Shown here: in pieces, positions 41,973-51,277 of the stretch
Layout: every line of letters starts with the position of its first letter
Position numbering within the stretch: position 1 is the first letter of the stretch
Source: Symbiodinium natans
Taxonomy: Eukaryota > Sar > Dinophyceae > Suessiales > Symbiodiniaceae
Direction of reading: 5' to 3'
NCBI GenBank assembly: GCA_905221605.1
Contig: CAJNDS010002597.1
Span: 248,001 to 312,000 of the forward strand
DNA length: 64,000 bases
Position numbers and translations under genes: made by a program
Notes under the pieces: generated by a model
Told to the model about the DNA's origin: nothing
Database searches by the model: none
What the model saw: only the letters and a program-made list of their open reading frames with translations

Positions 41973-43211
41973 ATGGCCGACTTCGACGACGAGATGCAAC
42001 GCCTCTTGGAGGACGCAGGGGCCGACATGAGTCTCCGACGTTATCTTCGTCATAGAGGCTTCGTCAAGGTAGGCCTCTTTGCGGCAGCTGCCTCGTCGAC
42101 CGACGAGCTTGATGCGGCGTTGCTTCAGCCCCTCATTGACGGCTACACGATCGCGACGGACGACATCATCCAGCTGGACGCATTGGCGGTCACTGTAGCA
42201 AAAGCAAGACTTCGTTTCATGTGGAAAAAGTCCCAGCCGGCTGGAGCGGCCCCGACTGCAGCTACGGCACCGACAGCGACTGCGTCCGCAGCTACCTCCT
42301 CGAAATCGTCCAAAGAACTACCGACAGGTTGGTGGGCGGCCCAAATTGCCAAGTACGAGGCGGGTTCGGGGATGACCCCGTCCCGCACGTTCCCACAGGA
42401 TGAACTCTTAGGCGCAGAAACGGTGCTGGCACGTCTGGTACATGAAGACAAGACGAAACTGTACACGGCTCTGTCACTCACAGAGTTAGTAGAGGCACGC
42501 TTCTTCAATGCAGCGGGCGAGCCCAACCCCATCCACCAGCATCGCCGCAACAAAAAGTCGACTACGCTCACTATCAAGAAGGAGGGCGACCTCGACGACG
42601 GATACTCCTTGGAGGCAGAGAAAGAAGCGCCTTGGAACCCAAAGTCGACCCTCGCAATCCTGGACTGTCTGACGGCGATCAGGTGGGCGTGGACTTTGTG
42701 TGAGTTTGGCGAGGAGAGCGACATCGTCCGCTTCATCAACTGGTTCCAAAAGAAAGTCAGGCAGAACTCTTCACGCTTGGAACAAATGAAGTCCTACTGG
42801 GAGGCCGTGGCGTGGAGAATTGCGCTGCAGTCTCGCTCCGGGGGCAAGTTCGCCGACATCGTTGACGCGATCATCGACGACACGCAGGCCTTTCAGGAAG
42901 CCATGGCCCGCGATGTCCCGTCAGACCGCCCGGCCAAGAAGCAGACCTTGCAGACTTCTACGACCGCGCAGCATTGGACGCCAAAGTGGGAGTCAAAGAC
43001 CAGCGACTTCAAGGGCAAGTCGCGTAAAGGCGGGGGCAAGGGTGGAAAGCCCGTACTCAAGCGGTGGCAGCCGTACTCGTACGGCGACAGGCGGCCAGAA
43101 CAAGGCAGTTGGCAGCGCGACTCGTGGCGTTCCGACGGTGACCGCTACTCGGGCCGGCAGGACCACTCGCAGTCTTGGGGCAGCCATGCTTGGGGCCATC
43201 GCAGCGAATAG
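41973..43211 (+). CDS. Gag-like ORF (basic C-terminal domain) ending at a single TAG
   Basis: 412 aa. The acidic, helical start (MADFDDEMQRLLEDAGADMS) resembles the N-terminus of the recombinase in layout. The middle is helical. The last ~70 residues are Lys/Arg/Gly/Trp/Ser-rich (GKSRKGGGKGGKPVLKRW, later DRYSGRQDHSQSWGSH), typical of nucleic-acid-binding gag proteins without a CCHC knuckle. The stop (43209-43211) is followed in the same frame by the enzyme ORF. The role as capsid/nucleocapsid protein is inferred from position and charge. Confidence 0.8.
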   Translation: MADFDDEMQRLLEDAGADMSLRRYLRHRGFVKVGLFAAAASSTDELDAALLQPLIDGYTIATDDIIQLDALAVTVAKARLRFMWKKSQPAGAAPTAATAPTATASAATSSKSSKELPTGWWAAQIAKYEAGSGMTPSRTFPQDELLGAETVLARLVHEDKTKLYTALSLTELVEARFFNAAGEPNPIHQHRRNKKSTTLTIKKEGDLDDGYSLEAEKEAPWNPKSTLAILDCLTAIRWAWTLCEFGEESDIVRFINWFQKKVRQNSSRLEQMKSYWEAVAWRIALQSRSGGKFADIVDAIIDDTQAFQEAMARDVPSDRPAKKQTLQTSTTAQHWTPKWESKTSDFKGKSRKGGGKGGKPVLKRWQPYSYGDRRPEQGSWQRDSWRSDGDRYSGRQDHSQSWGSHAWGHRSE

Positions 43212-43247
43212 GGACAGCACGGGCCACCCGCTTTGGGGGGTGGACCC
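43209..43247 (+). promoter_or_regulatory. Candidate stop-codon readthrough signal (TAG plus hairpin)
   Basis: TAG is followed by GGA and a 9-base spacer, then a stem: GGGCCACCC (43221-43229) pairs with GGGTGG-A-CCC (43238-43247), nine pairs with one bulged A and an 8-base loop. A structured element about eight bases after a UAG-G context is the known arrangement of gag-pol readthrough in gammaretroviruses. The downstream ORF has no ATG until 43791, after the methyltransferase catalytic motifs. Readthrough itself is not shown. Confidence 0.65.
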
Positions 43248-46200
43248 GACCCGCAGCCACGGACATACGGAGCGCAGCCCGGACAGGCGAAGCGACCCCG
43301 CATTGAGTCCCCGGCCGTGGTCCTCAAACCCAACCCCCGCTTCAGCCAGCGCAAACAAGGCCTCATCGTCTTAAGCTTCTTTGACGGCCTCGGCTCCGCC
43401 CCGCACATTGCAACCACGTGGCTACAGGACTTCGAGGTGCGCCGCATTTTCGCATGGGAGACGGACGGCGACCTAGCAAAGTTGTCACAAGAGCGCTTCG
43501 GCGCGTTGTTAGTGCACCGAGGCGATTTCGTCGCCGATGATGTGCAGGCCCTGATCAGCGACCTCGACCAGGACGACCCGGACAGGAGCTGCGCGGTACT
43601 GGTGACAGGGGGCCCGCCGTGCCACGACCACAGTCGCATTCGCAACGAGGCTCCCGGGTCGGCGGGTCCGGAGGGATCCAAGTTCCTTGGATTCTGCGAG
43701 TTCCTCCGCAGTTTGGAAGCGGCCTGGGGTCGAGCTCAGGCTGCTCTGGTGGTGGAAAACGTGGTGCCGCAGAACAAGCAGGATGTCCGAATGTTCGAAC
43801 AGAAGCTCTCGGCCACGGCAGTGGTGGCGGATGCAGCCGACTTCGGAGTGATATCCCGTCCACGGGTCTGGTGGACCCGCATTCAGTGGCAACAACTGGC
43901 TTCGTCATCCTCGTGCCCAGTCAGATTGCGCTGGTCGAAATACCAAGGCCTTCCACAAGTTCATTTTGACGTGCCCAAGGACGACCTACACGACTACGAC
44001 GTCGGCGAGTTGCAGTGGCCAGAGAACCTCACATCAGGGAGGCGACTACTACCGTGCCTGACGACTCCGGCCGACAACCCGGAAGGGCGTTCGGCGCCGC
44101 GCTCTTGCAAAGGGAAGGTCGACAGCGACACGCAGGCAAGATGGTTGGCGCACAACCGCTCCTTGGCACCTTGGCACTTCGAAGCTGGGAACATGTGGAA
44201 GGCTCCGGATGGACGCCTATGCCTACCGACCCCGTCTATCAAAGAACAGCTGCATCACCTCCCCAAGAACTACACGTCCTCGCTCACGCCCCACCAGCGT
44301 GACAAAGCACTGGCCAATGGTTGGCACGTGGGTGTGGCAAGGTGGATGATGGCGCTGGCGCTGTTTTGCGGGCAAATACCGGCATCTTCCTCGTCAACGT
44401 CTGTGCCGCAACCTCTAGGGCCGTTTGGAGAGAACGCCCTCGACGTGGTGTGCAACATTTGGCAGTCCGCACCACTGCTAGTGGGGCCAGGGGTGCCATT
44501 AGCACAGGAGGCGGTCGACCTCTCGGCGATCACCGACTCTGCGGAACATTGGCGTGCCTCGTTCGGTCTACTACACCCGCACCAAGCGCCACCGTCGTTG
44601 GAGCCAGGGCTAGCCCAGTGGTTGCCGGTTTGGAGCCATTGGAAGAGCGTGCTACCTGACCTTCGACCTCGAGTCACGCAGGCCCTTAAACTCTTCGTGG
44701 ACGATCTCGAGGAAGAGACTGCGCAGTGGTTCAGCACATTGCCGACTCACGTCAAGGAGCTCTACCAGGACACACGCGGTCGCCCTACCTTACAAGTACC
44801 GGCGATCAAGTCGCTGGCGCGACGACTCGGTTGGCCAGACTACGTCCTATTTGACGAGCTGTCACAAGGATTCCCACTGCTAGGCCAAATCAGCCCTGGT
44901 GCAGGATGGCGACAGAGGTCGGACGCGAGGTACTCTACCCCGGTACCAGTGGAGCAGTTCTTCAGGGAGAACGACGAGTTTGTGTGCACTCGACTACGTC
45001 ACACCAAGGTGGACCAGCATTGGCACACCATGGCAACGGAGATAGCCAGCGATGTCGTCAAAGGCCGAATGGAGGGGCCGTTCGAAGCGCCGGCCCATTG
45101 GCCTAAGCGCACAGTGGCTCTGGCCGACTTTGAACACACAAGACGTCTTCTCCCCCTTCCACCAGGCGGCCGTATGGCAGTATCTTTTGCTTTCCCGGTG
45201 CACCAGGTGGGGGCGGACGGTGCGCCCAAGGTACGCAGGGCGGAGGATTGGCGATCCAGTGGAGCGAACAAGACCGTATCAGTGGACGACACGCCAGCGT
45301 ACCACGACATCTACGCCTTCATTGCAGTGGGGAGAGCGATTGCAGCTCGGCACCCAGGGGTACAGCTGGTTACCTGGGGCCTTGACCATGAGGCAGCATA
45401 TAGGCAGCTACCGGCAGAGAACCCCGACCACGCCTACGTGATCCTTCCTACGCCCGCAGGGCCGACCTTATGGCGACATCGAGCCCTACTCTTCGGTTCG
45501 ACCGCGTCGGTTTGGTCTTACTGTAGAACGGCCGACTGCATGGCTTGGTTGACTCGGTCATTATGGTTGTCGCCGACCCTCCACTTTGTCGACGACTACG
45601 GCGCCACAGAGACGTCCCCGGAAGCCGACTCCAGCTTCCAAGAGATCCAGGAGGGTTGCGGGTATTTGGGTTTTAGGTTTAAAGCCTCCAAGGCCCAACC
45701 ACCTTCGAACAAGCAGACGTTGTTGGGGGTCGAGCTTCAGTACTTCCCTGACAGAGCCGAGATACACCCGACCTCTGCTCGTGTTGTCCGACTTCGCAAC
45801 CAGTTGGAAGAACTTCTCGTGTGTGGACAACTCCGACCCCGTGACGCGGCCTCCTTGGTTGGTCGATTACAGTTCGTGGCCCAGTCGCTGTTCGGACAAG
45901 CTGGAGCAGCGGCGCTCAAGCCCTTCCATAGACGGGCAGCAGCAGAGAACCACAGACGAGGAGGCGCGGAGTGGCCGCTAGGCTCGGCGTTGACTTCGGC
46001 GATCCAATGGCTGGTAGGGAGATTGCAGGCGCCCAGACCGCGAACGATCAACTTCGTCGTGCATGATACGGCCGTGATCTACGCCGACGCCTTCTTCGAG
46101 ATGGGGGGACGCAAATGGCGACCAGGCGACGACTACGACATCGACAACATCGTGGCCCCTAGCACTTTCGTCAACGGTTGGGGCTGTGTGGTCCGGACCA

Positions 46201-46613
46201 AAGACGAGTGCCTCTACGCAGCGGGAACTCTTCCAATGTGGTTCACGCGTCACTTCTTTACGAGAAGAAGCTACATTTACGTGCTCGAGATCATGGCGCA
46301 GGTGATCCCATTGGTCCGGCTCGCAGACAGATTGCCTCGGCACATCACACTCTTCATCGACAACGAACCTGCACGACACGCTTTGATCAAGGGTTTCGGC
46401 AGAGACGACTGCGTGAACAAGCTGATCCAATGGTTCTGGACCTTCGTGGAGGACCACGGTTGGTGGCCGGTATGGCAACGTGTGCCGACTTCAGCCAATG
46501 CAAGCGATGCCGTGAGCCGCTTTGACTTCGACCACGCGGAAGCAGAGGGTTGGCAACGCGTCGACCTCACCGACGACGCCTTCTTGCAGTTTGTCCTTGA
46601 CTCGATTTTGTGA
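43212..46613 (+). CDS. DNA C5-methyltransferase + reverse transcriptase + RNase H polyprotein
   Basis: Residues are numbered from codon 43233. Methyltransferase, ~44-375: motif I FFDGLGS (49-55), motif IV GGPPCHDHS with catalytic Cys130, motif VI ENV (175-177), motif VIII SRPRVWW (~209-214), motif X-like LANGWHVGVARWM (~360-372). The layout resembles Dnmt3-type enzymes. Reverse transcriptase, ~590-900: motif A LDHEAAYRQ (Asp718), FGSTASVWSY, and the catalytic FVDD (Asp787, Asp788). RNase H, ~945-1100: Asp952 (YADAFF), Glu1019 (LEIMA), Asp1043 (FIDNEPAR), Asp1092 (NASDAVSR). The frame continues from the gag-like ORF across one TAG; the first real ATG is 43791. No protease or DDE integrase is seen. 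It would copy the element's RNA, and it could methylate the new cDNA at CG sites. Confidence 0.93.
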   Translation, partial: GQHGPPALGGGPDPQPRTYGAQPGQAKRPRIESPAVVLKPNPRFSQRKQGLIVLSFFDGLGSAPHIATTWLQDFEVRRIFAWETDGDLAKLSQERFGALLVHRGDFVADDVQALISDLDQDDPDRSCAVLVTGGPPCHDHSRIRNEAPGSAGPEGSKFLGFCEFLRSLEAAWGRAQAALVVENVVPQNKQDVRMFEQKLSATAVVADAADFGVISRPRVWWTRIQWQQLASSSSCPVRLRWSKYQGLPQVHFDVPKDDLHDYDVGELQWPENLTSGRRLLPCLTTPADNPEGRSAPRSCKGKVDSDTQARWLAHNRSLAPWHFEAGNMWKAPDGRLCLPTPSIKEQLHHLPKNYTSSLTPHQRDKALANGWHVGVARWMMALALFCGQIPASSSSTSVPQPLGPFGENALDVVCNIWQSAPLLVGPGVPLAQEAVDLSAITDSAEHWRASFGLLHPHQAPPSLEPGLAQWLPVWSHWKSVLPDLRPRVTQALKLFVDDLEEETAQWFSTLPTHVKELYQDTRGRPTLQVPAIKSLARRLGWPDYVLFDELSQGFPLLGQISPGAGWRQRSDARYSTPVPVEQFFRENDEFVCTRLRHTKVDQHWHTMATEIASDVVKGRMEGPFEAPAHWPKRTVALADFEHTRRLLPLPPGGRMAVSFAFPVHQVGADGAPKVRRAEDWRSSGANKTVSVDDTPAYHDIYAFIAVGRAIAARHPGVQLVTWGLDHEAAYRQLPAENPDHAYVILPTPAGPTLWRHRALLFGSTASVWSYCRTADCMAWLTRSLWLSPTLHFVDDYGATETSPEADSSFQEIQEGCGYLGFRFKASKAQPPSNKQTLLGVELQYFPDRAEIHPTSARVVRLRNQLEELLVCGQLRPRDAASLVGRLQFVAQSLFGQAGAAALKPFHRRAAAENHRRGGAEWPLGSALTSAIQWLVGRLQAPRPRTINFVVHDTAVIYADAFFEMGGRKWRPGDDYDIDNIVAPSTFVNGWGCVVRTKDECLYAAGTLPMWFTRHFFTRRSYIYVLEIMAQVIPLVRLADRLPRHITLFIDNEPARHALIKGFGRDDCVNKLIQWFWTFVEDHGWWPVWQRVPTSANASDAVSRFDFDHAEAEGWQRVDLTDDAFLQFVLDSIL

Positions 46614-46656
46614 GGGCCTGCCGGTGCGAGTTTATGGGCCTCAGGCGTCGCACCTA

Positions 46657-46800
46657 TGGTGTTTGCAGTCGACCTCGACTTCGACCGACCACGAATGGTG
46701 GATAGGTCGATGCGGGGAACGACTGACACGACGCCTGCTGGAGTCTTCGCATAAAAGACCGCCGAACCAGTTTTGGCTCATTGTGAAGCGACGTGATGTC
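46657..46800. repeat. Split direct repeat B1
   Basis: 144 bases identical to B2 (46912-47055), starting 44 bases after the polyprotein stop. It joins directly to A2, sharing TGTC, which is the junction expected from a circular intermediate. It contains TTTTGGCTCA, ten bases matching the 3' half of the dinoflagellate spliced leader. Confidence 0.9.
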
Positions 46801-46899
46801 GTGTAGAGCAACGCGTTGCTCGTAGTGACATTGTACGAGCGATTCAACCGCAGTTGATCGCTCGAGACCTTTGAGCACCTTTTGCTTTAAGCACCCACC
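46797..46899. repeat. Split direct repeat A2
   Basis: Identical to A1 over all 103 bases, with the same 16-base palindrome at 46806-46821 and hairpin. It overlaps the last four bases of B1 (TGTC). Confidence 0.9.
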
Positions 46900-46911
46900 C
46901 ACGCCACCCAG

Positions 46912-47055
46912 TGGTGTTTGCAGTCGACCTCGACTTCGACCGACCACGAATGGTGGATAGGTCGATGCGGGGAACGACTGACACGACGCCTGCTGGAGTC
47001 TTCGCATAAAAGACCGCCGAACCAGTTTTGGCTCATTGTGAAGCGACGTGATGTC
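46912..47055. repeat. Split direct repeat B2, right end of element
   Basis: Identical to B1 over 144 bases and separated from A2 by 12 bases. Ends in TGTC, matching the TGTC at the start of A1. The pre-insertion site would therefore have a single TGTC between the flanks ...CATAAAT and AATACAT.... Confidence 0.88.
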
Positions 47056-50000
47056 AATACATTTTTGCCATAACGCTGGTCTTCGATTCCCACCCTTTGC
47101 GTTCCAGAATAAAGGAGGTTTGTAATCTCCTGTTTTCCATGCGAATTTGCCGCCTGGGGCTCTTCGAAAGCTAGCACTGCAGGGGATGTAACAGGTGCAG
47201 TACATGTCACACCCGACAGCATGCGAACTTTGGATTCATGTGCACAGAACCTTTGTTCAGTATTTTTGCTGAAAGAAGTCTTGCTCCTCTCACATTGAAG
47301 GCCTACCCATGAGAGAAACTCAAGTGAGCCTCCCAGCATCCAGTGAGCACGAAAGCAACATAGCATGAGCACATGCACAACCACCATCGTGTTCGGGTGA
47401 GCTACCTTCGCACCGTATGTCAATGTGCAGGTGGACATGGGCCGACCAGGCCGCCTCCTCTCTATGCGCGGCCAGGCCAAGTATCGCACAACCAAGCAGA
47501 TGTGCAATTCTGTCGATGACGTTGCATAGGCTGGGTTCAAAGGGGCAATGCGCCGCAAAAGGAGGTGTATATGATGTAGTCCCACGCATAGAGAGCCAAG
47601 TGGAATTTGAAGTGTGCAGTCTTTTCGAGGCTTTCAGCTCTCGTTTCTGTTTTTTTTCATCCAGTCAAGCAAAGCTCGCTGCGAAAAGCAGAGCAGCCAA
47701 GCTCCAGACTTCGATCTCTGAACATGAGTACCGTACCAAGGAGAGGGTTCTCCAGGGAGTGCACTGTTTTGTTGTAGTGGCGTTTTTTTTTGTTGGGATT
47801 GGGGCCAACCCGGAAGCTTGAGCCCTAAATCCCTGGTCTGAAAACCATTGAAAACCCCAAAGCACCCCTGCTCTAACCGCATCCTAAGCGCCCTAACCTC
47901 CGAAAAGCAAGAACTGCCAACAACACAATGTGGCAATGCGGCAAAACACATCCATGCAGGTGCCGCTCCTCGCCTTGGTTGGAACTCTGGCTGCGTTCTG
48001 CTGGAGCCAGGCGCGGCTTGTTTCCCGCCCTTGAGCCTCAACACGTGTCGACTTCGGCATAAGAAGGAAATTTGACCCTGCAGGAGCGTGGCTTCGTTGA
48101 GGGTCAGGGCCCTCATCGTCCCGCAGGCAGGAGTGCATATGAGAGCATAATGCATTGCATGTCCCAACCGACATCTTAAACCTGTACCTAACATCAAGCA
48201 CGTGTGCTTCTTGAGTGTGGTGGAGGCAGCACTGCCGTCGTGGAAAGCTTGCCACGAGGTGGCCCTCGGTCTCGCTTCCAGAATGTAAGGTTAGAAAATG
48301 TGTGAGATGAATCGAAATGAACCTCCGTGCACTTTGAAGGCTTAACATGTCGGCGTGGTGTTTCACAAATTGTTCCGAATCGCTATGGCCGCGACAGCCC
48401 GGAATACGAGCCCTGGCATCATGTAGTTGTAAATATGATGGACATGTTGCACTGCCAACTCACACGAACCAGTTCCATCTCAGGATCCAGCTGAACCTGC
48501 CATAGTCTTGCCCTATGGCTCTGAGGAGCGGGCTGAGTCTCTTCTGAATTTGTGCACGCTTGCGTGCGGTTCTGACCATCTTGTGTCAAGGGGACCTGGC
48601 CAACTTGTCTCAAGTTGTTCCTCAGGAATGGAAGCCGATTCCTCAGTGGAGAGGAGAAAAAACTTACCATCCCTGCAAGAAGCTGCAGGCCGGCAGAATG
48701 AACCTAGCTTGGCTCACGTGGTGTGTCAGTCACATTCAGTCACTCTACGTTACACAGCCCAGCAGAAAGACGAGATCTGATTGCGATAACACTCAGCAAC
48801 AGTATGATGAGCTGCACGACGAAGAATTGCATCGCCCATGAGTTAGGGCTCGACAAGACACCGAGCTCCATGCTTGCCAAACATTCACCGCCGTCAGGCG
48901 ACCAGCATAAACAACCATCAGACATTGAAGTAATCACAACCTGCGAAGCAACGATTCAGGCGCTCTAACGGCTGCATGCTCCTACAGCTCCACATACTTG
49001 TAGGTGTTTGTGGGTTTTTTCTACATATGGTCACACCCCCCCCCCCCCCCAAGATCCACAACTGTCTTAGTCTTCGTCTCTCCATTGCACTATCCCCCTT
49101 CTCCTTGTCCGGCTTATACAACATCGAAAAATCAAGCTTCATGACTTGCATGTGTTAAAATTCCATTTCGGGTCATTGCTTGTACATATTCGAAAACTTG
49201 CGTAATGAACTGTCTCGCTCTGCATGTCTTTTCTTACAGTCCACTTGCTCCCCTGTGATACAACCATCCTATAAAGATGTACGAGCACTGGCACGGAGAT
49301 CTTTGATTTTTTGCCACTCCTCCAATCGTAAGTATCCTTCTATCCCATTCTGTTCCTTGGAGATGGCCCCCTTGCAGAGGTATGTCTCCAATCCTTCGTC
49401 TCTTCTGTCTAAACAGAATATGAATATGTCTCACAGAGAATCCTTGTGCCACAAGTATCAAAGGTAGTATCTGGTAATATTCGGACGAGAGACCGGATGT
49501 TAGCATCGGAACCGTCTTGGATAGTGATGTGGTGCTACAGGCCCTATAAAAGCTTTCACATGCGCCTTTTTAGTTATTCAGTTGCGCAGAGAGGTCTTGC
49601 CATTGATGTGCTGCATCTTCTTGTGGTGGACCATGTCGCCATTTGCTTAACCGAAACTTGCTTCATGAAAAGCGTTTCGTAAATACGAAACACTGTGCTA
49701 CTGTCATGACTCACATTTGTCAAAATCCCAGTTCAGCTGTAACTAGATCAGCAGAATTGGAGGTCAGGTTAACGCACAGAAATATAGCTGGGGTCAAACA
49801 TGTGAAGCAAACTCATGAAACAATAGCTTGAATCAAAAGGTCACTCAACATGTTGTTCAACCTAGTGAATACTGAAGTAGGCTTTGAGACCGAGCTAGTT
49901 GAATTTGACTCTCAATTTGAGTGGGTTTTCAAGTCAGTCGCTTAAGTATTCCTGCTTCCTTAATGAATATACAGGTACAGACAGCCATAACTCGGGGTCA

Positions 50001-50142
50001 AATATGTGAAGCAAATGTATGCTCCTATGCCTGAATCACACGGAAATTCCCAAGGCTATTCAACATAAAGGCTTTGGGTTAGTGATTGTAGTTAGGGATT
50101 AGTTCTGACATGTTCTGACTAGCAACCTCAAAGGTGGAAGAT
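47056..50142. other. Mostly non-coding flank
   Basis: Minus ORFs at 46887-47585 (partly repeat B2), 47634-48197 and 47893-48366 overlap each other and have no recognisable motif. A C14 run sits at 49037-49050. The 49-50.1 kb part is AT-richer with no ORF of note. I call no gene here. Confidence 0.3.
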
Positions 50143-50885
50143 TCAGAGGCCCCTTGGATCCGATACTGCGACCGCATTGTCAGTCGGGATGCTTATCAGA
50201 CCACGGGCACCTGAACTGTTTGAGCGTTGCCTCAAAAGAGCCAGCCCGAAATCCCTGGAATGCCCATCCACGGATGACCTTCGCAGTGCCCGCTCGCACA
50301 GGAGATGTCCCACCTGTACATGACCCCTAGAATGCCTGAAGTTCAACTCCAGAAGGATCTCTGGAGCGGGCGGGCCGCTCGCCGATCCATGGGGTGCCCA
50401 CCCCCGGAACCCCCACGATCCATGACACGGATTGGGCCGCTGTAACGGATTGAAACAGATTGACCCCGCAGAGCAGGATTTCGGATCTTGATTGGCCTTT
50501 TGATTGTAATGAACAAGCCAAAAGTCTCTCAGCCATACCTCCCTGCACTCCTGCACCGGCCTCATGCAGTCCACGAAGCACTTCTCGAACACAGTCCTCT
50601 TGCGCTCCTTCCCCCCACCATGCATCCGCACGAGATCCGGCGACCTATGCTACTCCCCCCCCAAGCGGTGCTTTGGTTCTCCACCTGTGCACTCCACCGG
50701 GTCTCATGAGCGCTGCTGCCGGGACCGAGCCCGCCTCCCGAAACTCTGCGCACGCACCAAACCCTCCACTCTCTCCCGCCGTAGTCGACAGCACCCGCGC
50801 AGAAGGACCCACAACCGAACTGCATCCCGCAACAATCACCAGGGTTGTGGGCGGAGCCACCTCCGCCTCCTGTCCAAGCAGCCCC

Positions 50886-50944
<59 letters not shown>

Positions 50945-51277
50945 CACTCCGAGGCGCTCATGGGAGCAGACGCAGACAAGACCCAAAGCCCTCTGTGCCC
51001 ATTCTCGCCTCGGGATGTCAATCGCCGCCCTCTCATGCCTCTGGTAAAGCACCGCCCAAAGCTGCTCCCACAATGTGAACAAAACATCAGAAGGAAAAAA
51101 ACTTCCCGTCCCCGAACCAACACCATGCAAAACCCGATCCCGGCCCCCAAGTCTGTATTCCATCAGCCCGTGCTCGGCGAATCTCAAATGTGTCAAGCAA
51201 ACTTTGAGTTCCTTGTCAGCCTTACCACCGTCCCCAGCCCCCACGTGCTCCACGTGGCCACGCGGGTAGTGTGGCAC
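50143..51277 (-). CDS. Possible minus-strand coding region containing an Arg-Glu repeat
   Basis: 51277-50645 (210 codons) reads MPHYPRGHVEHVGAGDGGKA and SDVLFTLWEQLWAVLYQRHE, then an (Arg-Glu)n run from the CT microsatellite. 50631-50143 (162 codons) in another frame reads RTVFEKCFVDCMRPVQECRE. The peptides look partly coding, but all frames are unusually open in this C-rich region, including a 290-codon + ORF, so this is weak. No family. Confidence 0.25.
50881..50939. repeat. (CT)n microsatellite
   Basis: Nearly pure CT dinucleotide run interrupted once by TTT. It opens long frames in several phases on both strands. Confidence 0.95.

Larger units (their letters stand above)
38336..47055 (+). 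mobile_element. Complete tyrosine-recombinase retrotransposon (DIRS/Ngaro/VIPER-type) carrying a DNA methyltransferase
   Basis: The element is 8.7 kb. Layout: A1 (38336-38438), ORF1, tyrosine recombinase, gag-like ORF, DNMT-RT-RNase H ORF, B1 (46657-46800), A2 (46797-46899), B2 (46912-47055). Split direct repeats of the form A1...B1-A2-B2 are the hallmark of Ngaro/PAT-type elements, which integrate by a tyrosine recombinase from a circular intermediate instead of using a DDE integrase and LTRs. A1 and A2 are identical over 103 bases, B1 and B2 over 144. Both outer ends and the internal B1-A2 joint share TGTC, as expected for recombination at a short common sequence without target duplication. 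All four ORFs are open and in one orientation. DNMT-bearing retrotransposons are reported from dinoflagellates; the precise family is my inference. Confidence 0.92.

Noticed and set aside
43233-43235. Start of the enzyme ORF at 43233
   Set aside because: The codon is TTG, not ATG, and lies inside the hairpin loop; the open frame actually continues back to the TAG.
38336-47055. LTR retrotransposon interpretation
   Set aside because: No long direct repeats at both ends, no DDE integrase or protease; a tyrosine recombinase and A1-B1-A2-B2 repeats are present instead.
47634-48366. Minus ORFs of 187 and 157 codons
   Set aside because: They overlap one another in different frames, with Cys/His/Arg-rich peptides and no motif.
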